A program made the translations under genes and the position numbers. A DNA stretch of 64,000 bases, from positions 62,001-126,000 of the forward strand of contig DALTWK010000001.1 of assembly GCA_029987115.1 (NCBI GenBank), written 5' to 3'. Origin of the DNA: Methanocorpusculum sp. GTDB taxonomy: Archaea > Halobacteriota > Methanomicrobia > Methanomicrobiales > Methanocorpusculaceae. The notes beneath the pieces were generated by a model. That model saw only the letters and a list, made by a program, of their open reading frames with translations. It did not search any database and was not told where the DNA came from. Below, piece by piece: positions 60,793-64,000 of this stretch (within the stretch, counting starts at the first letter, position 1; every line of letters begins with the position of its first letter).

Positions 60793-61638
60793 ATGCAGCC
60801 ACAGCAATATCAGATGGGCGGATACGATCGTGCAATTACGATGTTTTCGCCTGACGGAAGGCTCTATCAGGTTGAATATGCCCGCGAAGCTGTCAAACGC
60901 GGAACCACTGCAGTCGGTATCAAATGCAAGACCGGCGTAGTCCTCCTCGTTGACAAACGCGTCGGCTCACGCCTGCTGGAACCATCGTCGATTGAAAAAA
61001 TTTTCATTATCGACGAGCACATTGGCGTTGCATCCTCGGGTCTTGTCGGAGATGCACGCGCTTTAGTCGACCGTGCCAGAGTCGAGGCACAGATTAACCG
61101 CATCAGCTACGGCGAACCAATCGACGTAGAAACGCTTTCCAAGAAACTCTGCGATCATATGCAGACCTACACCCTCTTCGGAGGAGCACGCCCGTACGGT
61201 ACTGCTCTTCTCCTTGCTGGAGTCGACAACACACCAGAAGGACCGCACTACCGTCTCTTCGAAACCGACCCGTCCGGAACTCTTCTTGAATACATGGCAA
61301 CCGGTATCGGCATCGGAAGACAGGCAGTCATGAAACTTTTCGAAGACGAGTACAAAGAAGGACTTTCAGCAGAGGAAGCAATTCAGCTTGGTCTCAAGGC
61401 ACTCTACACGGCAACTGAAGGAAAGTTCGACATGAAAACCGTCGAAATTGGTATCGCGGGAGAATACTCGAAGAAAAAATCCACCCCAAAGGTTTCCCAG
61501 ACACCAGCAGGAACCACGTTTACCACACTCTCATTCAGAAAACTGAACGAAGACGAAGTAAAAGCGGCAGTCGATAAATTCTCCAAGTCAAATAAAGACA
61601 AGAAAGAGAACAAAGACAAGAAAGAGAAGAAGGAATAA
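60793..61638 (+). CDS. psmA: Proteasome subunit alpha with long Lys-rich tail
   Basis: 281 aa. The N-terminal segment YDRAITMFSPDGRLYQVEYA is the proteasome alpha signature, followed by GVLLLVDKR and LFGGARPYG. It forms the outer rings of the 20S core. The last ~45 residues are unlike the typical short HbYX-receiving end: they are mostly Lys, Glu, Asp and Asn, with KDKKENKDKKEKKE at the very end. It is preceded by a 43-base gap with an AGGTAA-like ribosome site. Confidence 0.95.
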   Translation: MQPQQYQMGGYDRAITMFSPDGRLYQVEYAREAVKRGTTAVGIKCKTGVVLLVDKRVGSRLLEPSSIEKIFIIDEHIGVASSGLVGDARALVDRARVEAQINRISYGEPIDVETLSKKLCDHMQTYTLFGGARPYGTALLLAGVDNTPEGPHYRLFETDPSGTLLEYMATGIGIGRQAVMKLFEDEYKEGLSAEEAIQLGLKALYTATEGKFDMKTVEIGIAGEYSKKKSTPKVSQTPAGTTFTTLSFRKLNEDEVKAAVDKFSKSNKDKKENKDKKEKKE

Positions 61639-61639
61639 G

Positions 61640-62344
61640 ATGATTTCTCTTGACGATGCAGTTACCGCACGGCTGGAAACCCACGGCCTCAGATTCGAAA
61701 TTCTGGTAGATCCAGAACTTGCAGACAAAATGCGCCACGGCGACGAATCAATCGTTTTGGAAGATGCAGTTGCCGCCCTCCACATCTACGAAAACGCATC
61801 CCACGGCGACAAATCACCTGATGAGGATTTGCAGAAGGTTTTCAAGACAACCAATTTCGAAGAAATTGCAAAGCAGATTATCCTGAAAGGGGAAATCCAT
61901 CTGACCACAGAACAGAGAAGACATCTGACTGAAGACAAGAGACGCAGGGTCATTACTTACATCGCCCGCAATGCTGTAAACCCGCAGAGCGGACTTCCGC
62001 ACCCGGTCACCCGCATCGAACTTGCACTTGAACAGGTCCGCGTCAACTTCGATCCATTCCGTTCGGTTGATGATCTCGTAAAAGAAACCGTCAAGGCCTT
62101 ACGCCCGATTCTCCCCATCCGTTTCGAAGAGCGCAGAATCGCAGCCAAGTTCCCGCTTGACTTTGCCGCAAAAGCCTACGGAGCAGTCGCAGGTGCTGCC
62201 TATGTCAATCTGGAAAAAAACGAGTGGCAGAACGACGGGTCCTGGATTTGTGTGGTCACCATTCCGGCAGGTATGCAGGAAGAATTCTTCAACCTCTGCA
62301 ACGGCGTTGCCAAGGGCGATGCACTGTTGAAGATTCTTGAATAA
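61640..62344 (+). CDS. sdo1: Ribosome maturation protein SDO1 (SBDS homologue)
   Basis: 234 aa with the three-domain SBDS arrangement. The N-terminal FYSH domain has RLETHGLRFEILVDPE and TTNFEEIAKQIILKG; the central helical domain has RRHLTEDKRRRVITYIARNAVNP. It helps release aIF6 and mature the 60S-like subunit. It starts one base after psmA. Confidence 0.96.
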   Translation: MISLDDAVTARLETHGLRFEILVDPELADKMRHGDESIVLEDAVAALHIYENASHGDKSPDEDLQKVFKTTNFEEIAKQIILKGEIHLTTEQRRHLTEDKRRRVITYIARNAVNPQSGLPHPVTRIELALEQVRVNFDPFRSVDDLVKETVKALRPILPIRFEERRIAAKFPLDFAAKAYGAVAGAAYVNLEKNEWQNDGSWICVVTIPAGMQEEFFNLCNGVAKGDALLKILE

Positions 62345-62351
62345 CTTCTTT

Positions 62352-62390
62352 TTACGTGTGATGACACGTAACTCTTAAATTAACTAAGAG
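62352..62390 (+). promoter_or_regulatory. Twin inverted repeats before rpl37ae
   Basis: Two perfect inverted repeats lie back to back: TTACGTGT-GATG-ACACGTAA (62352-62371) and CTCTTA-AATTAAC-TAAGAG (62372-62390). The second spans a TTAAATTA TATA-like box about 45 bases before the L37Ae start. They could end the sdo1 transcript and control the L37Ae-Rpo12 operon. The role is inferred. Confidence 0.45.
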
Positions 62391-62424
62391 CGAATATTGA
62401 TAGATATTTCTGGAGAAATAGAAC

Positions 62425-62709
62425 ATGGCATCCAAGAGCAAACATGTAGCAAAGGGACGCGTTACCGGCAGTGCCGGACGTTTCGGCCCGAGATACGGTC
62501 GCTTTGGCCGTAAGCTTGTCAATGAAAGCGAAAAAATCTCCCGTGCAAAGCACCTCTGCCCGGTATGTGATACCGTTGCAGTCAAGCGTGTTGGAACTGG
62601 TATCTGGGAATGTAAGAAGTGCGGATACAAGTTCGCAGGTGGAGCATACACCCCACAGACCCCATCCCTGAAGGTTGTCCTTCGCGCTATCGAGACGAAA
62701 GGAGCATAA
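62425..62709 (+). CDS. rpl37ae: Large-subunit ribosomal protein L37Ae
   Basis: 94 aa with the C2-C2 zinc ribbon CPVCDTVAVKRVGTGIWECKKCG. The N-terminus (TGSAGRFGPRYGRFGRK) is typical of archaeal L37Ae (eL43). It has its own probable promoter with the twin inverted repeats and is followed after 5 bases by rpo12. Confidence 0.96.
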   Translation: MASKSKHVAKGRVTGSAGRFGPRYGRFGRKLVNESEKISRAKHLCPVCDTVAVKRVGTGIWECKKCGYKFAGGAYTPQTPSLKVVLRAIETKGA

Positions 62710-62714
62710 GCCCA

Positions 62715-62846
62715 ATGGTCAGTTACAAGTGCGCCCGCTGTAAACAGATGGTGGAAATCGACACCAACGTCCGTTGCCCCTACTGTGGTCATCGGATTCT
62801 TTTCAAGACCCGCGGGGCCGGCACGAAAGTACTGAAAGCACGATGA
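62715..62846 (+). CDS. rpo12: DNA-directed RNA polymerase subunit Rpo12 (P)
   Basis: 43 aa with a CARCKQ and CPYCGHRI zinc ribbon, as in archaeal RpoP (Rpb12). The frame runs back to 62619 inside rpl37ae, but ATG 62715 gives the known 43-residue protein. Its stop overlaps the Brix gene as ATGA. Confidence 0.95.
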   Translation: MVSYKCARCKQMVEIDTNVRCPYCGHRILFKTRGAGTKVLKAR

Positions 62847-63244
62847 CAATAGTCACCTCATCGCGCAAACCAACACCAGAAGTTCGGAAGCTGGCAAAGG
62901 AAATAGCATTTGCCTTAAGCTTCCCCTACGTTCAGCGGGGAAAAGCGGGACTTCGCGACTTTGGGGCTACAGACCCCAAAATTATTTTTCTCTCGGGTTC
63001 GAAGCGGAAAGGTCCGATCTTCGATCTGACAGTTAACGGAGACATCGTTTTTTCGATGCTGATTACCGACATAGTCATCACCGACCGCACAACCGAATTC
63101 CACAAAGGGTTTGTCACCCGTGAACAGGACCTCTATGACCTGCTTTCCCCACATCTTCCGATAACCCTTGACAAAGAAGCAGACGGCCCAATCTGCTTCT
63201 GCGGCACGCAGAAAAAGAACTATATGTTCCGAGTCATGGTATAA
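62843..63244 (+). CDS. Brix-domain ribosome biogenesis protein (Imp4/Brx1-like)
   Basis: 133 aa, a minimal archaeal Brix protein. TIVTSSRKPTPEVRKLAKEI is the Imp4/Brix opening, followed by PKIIFLSGSKRKGP. Eukaryotic relatives assemble small- and large-subunit pre-rRNA. ATG 62843 overlaps the rpo12 stop and begins the domain; the upstream part of the frame lies inside rpo12. Confidence 0.88.
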   Translation: MTIVTSSRKPTPEVRKLAKEIAFALSFPYVQRGKAGLRDFGATDPKIIFLSGSKRKGPIFDLTVNGDIVFSMLITDIVITDRTTEFHKGFVTREQDLYDLLSPHLPITLDKEADGPICFCGTQKKNYMFRVMV

Positions 63245-63245
63245 C

Positions 63246-63476
63246 ATGGACCACAGTGCAGAATTTACCTTCGAAACGCCGAACGCGGAACAGATATACC
63301 GAGCGCTTTCCCCGGAGCAGGGAAGCGACCCCGGAGAAAAATCCATGGTGCAGCTATCCTGCAACGGAAACATCTTGAAACTCTCTGTCCATGCAGAAGA
63401 TGTTTCTGCAATGCGGGCATCACTAAATATGTGGCTGCGCCTCATCAATGTATCCAACGAATTATTGGAGTTATAA
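63246..63476 (+). CDS. pcc1: KEOPS complex subunit Pcc1
   Basis: 76 aa small alpha/beta protein with the Pcc1 pattern: FETPNAEQIYRALSPEQ and the C-terminal SMRASLNMWLRLINVSNELLEL-like helix (MRASLNMWLRL). It dimerises KEOPS and helps bind tRNA. ATG 63246 is one base after the Brix stop; the frame itself is open upstream. The Kae1-Bud32 partner is at 2921-4498. Confidence 0.88.
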   Translation: MDHSAEFTFETPNAEQIYRALSPEQGSDPGEKSMVQLSCNGNILKLSVHAEDVSAMRASLNMWLRLINVSNELLEL

Positions 63477-63479
63477 AAA

Positions 63480-63851
63480 ATGGCAGCAAATCCCCAGGCG
63501 GGTCTTCCCCCGCAGATTCAGCAGCAGCTTGGAATGTTCCAGCAGCTTCAGCAGCAGTTACAGCAGATATCCTCTCAGAAGATGCAGTACGAAATGACCG
63601 TTCGTGAAACCAAACACGCAATCGAAGAGCTTGAAGGTGTCGCAGACGATGCAAAGGTCTTCTCTTCCATCGGATCCGTCATGATTCAGAAAGATAAGGC
63701 TGGTGTCTTAACAGAACTCAACGACAAAGTCGAATCTCTGGGACTTCGCATCTCCTCTCTTGACAAGCAGGAAAAGGCAATGACTGCCAAAGCAACCCAG
63801 CTCCAGAAACAGATTCAGGAAGCAATCAACGGCGCAAAAGGCGCCCAGTAA
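63480..63851 (+). CDS. pfdB: Prefoldin subunit beta
   Basis: 123 aa. Gln-rich coiled-coil helices at both ends (MFQQLQQQLQQISSQ and EKAMTAKATQLQKQIQEA) flank a short beta hairpin (VFSSIGSVMIQKDK). It forms the hexameric jellyfish chaperone with prefoldin alpha. It ends the superoperon; a T7 run follows. Confidence 0.95.
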   Translation: MAANPQAGLPPQIQQQLGMFQQLQQQLQQISSQKMQYEMTVRETKHAIEELEGVADDAKVFSSIGSVMIQKDKAGVLTELNDKVESLGLRISSLDKQEKAMTAKATQLQKQIQEAINGAKGAQ

Positions 63852-63864
63852 TTTTTTATACCCC

Positions 63865-63871
63865 TTTTTTT
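63865..63871 (+). terminator. Oligo-T terminator after prefoldin beta
   Basis: T6 (63852-63857) and T7 (63865-63871) follow the pfdB stop. The remaining bases to the end of the window are AT rich and hold no gene that I can see. Confidence 0.55.
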
Positions 63872-64000
63872 CAAGAATACCGAATCCGCCCTCTCGGGAA
63901 TGATTATCGGAGAATAGAATTGAGAATTACTCCAGCACAATTTTTACGTTTTTGAATAAAACTCACCACGTTCTCAAAAAACTGCTATCTTTCGTACTTA

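Noticed and set aside
62357..62365. GTGATGA as a C box of a C/D guide RNA
   Set aside because: No CTGA D box follows within 60 bases, and the bases are better explained by the inverted repeat.
1..64000. CRISPR arrays or insertion sequences
   Set aside because: No regularly spaced repeats, transposase genes or long terminal inverted repeats were seen.

Overview
The window is chromosomal DNA of a methanogenic archaeon, most likely of the order Methanomicrobiales and possibly Methanocorpusculum. The gene set supports this: archaeal information processing (aIF2 beta and gamma, Rpo7/Spt4/Rpo12, PriL, PCNA, KEOPS, RNase P proteins, proteasome, prefoldin), methanofuran synthesis (mfnD, mfnF), a YcaO-TfuA pair of the kind that thioamidates methyl-coenzyme M reductase, and many methanogen-specific families. 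Gene density is very high, many genes overlap by ATGA or a few bases, and no stretch of more than 300 bases lacks a gene. The genus is an inference from gene content.

Layout. 1-2110: edge of an accessory segment with a cut-off gene, a tyrosine recombinase with a zinc-ribbon tail and a polytopic membrane protein. 2162-7936 (minus): the classic archaeal translation/transcription operon aIF2gamma, PIN nuclease, Rpo7, Spt4, dephospho-CoA kinase, S24e, S27ae, Kae1-Bud32, dITPase, L40e. 8056-10812 (minus): sufC-sufB followed by two poorly known genes. 11040-14283 (plus): a small ORF on a predicted leaderless transcript, then an RNase H-like exonuclease and a DUF1998 helicase that together resemble the Bacillus MrfB/MrfA mitomycin-repair pair. 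14303-18471: MetG, an unknown gene, Sec61beta, an amidohydrolase. 18499-21133: stress and redox genes. 21198-24025 (minus): JAMM protease, RibL, DUF2284 and a PUA/PP-loop Fe-S protein in one operon. 24074-30203: metallopeptidase, Pgk, aIF2beta-TRAM, PriL, PCNA, RlmE, a nucleotidyltransferase. 30224-36266: AzlCD, tRNA-Thr, a DtxR-FeoA/FeoB iron operon, DphB, DUF357, L10e.

36321-39170 encodes a TauT/NitT-type ABC transporter whose lipoprotein receptor looks circularly permuted. 39341-44713 holds mobA and a TPR-rlmH-purC-small ORF operon. 44852-49354 runs nifB, mrp, mfnD, mfnF, surE. 49404-49581 has tRNA-Leu and tRNA-Gln. 49675-50508 is a tandem DbpA-type RNA-binding protein with a structured leader. 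50801-54610 (minus) is a six-gene operon YcaO-TfuA-ThiF-PspC-ArcS-like-IMPACT. 54715-59059 is pyrD-pyrK-two CpXC proteins-nnr. 59194-63851 is L15e and the Rnp3-Rnp2-proteasome alpha-SBDS-L37Ae-Rpo12-Brix-Pcc1-prefoldin beta superoperon.

The most notable points are the MrfAB-like pair with its upstream small ORF and palindromic promoter, the permuted binding protein, the PUA/PP-loop-JAMM-RibL-DUF2284 operon, the gene set around the McrA-type YcaO, and the twin CpXC proteins in the pyrimidine operon. No CRISPR array, insertion sequence or rRNA gene was seen.
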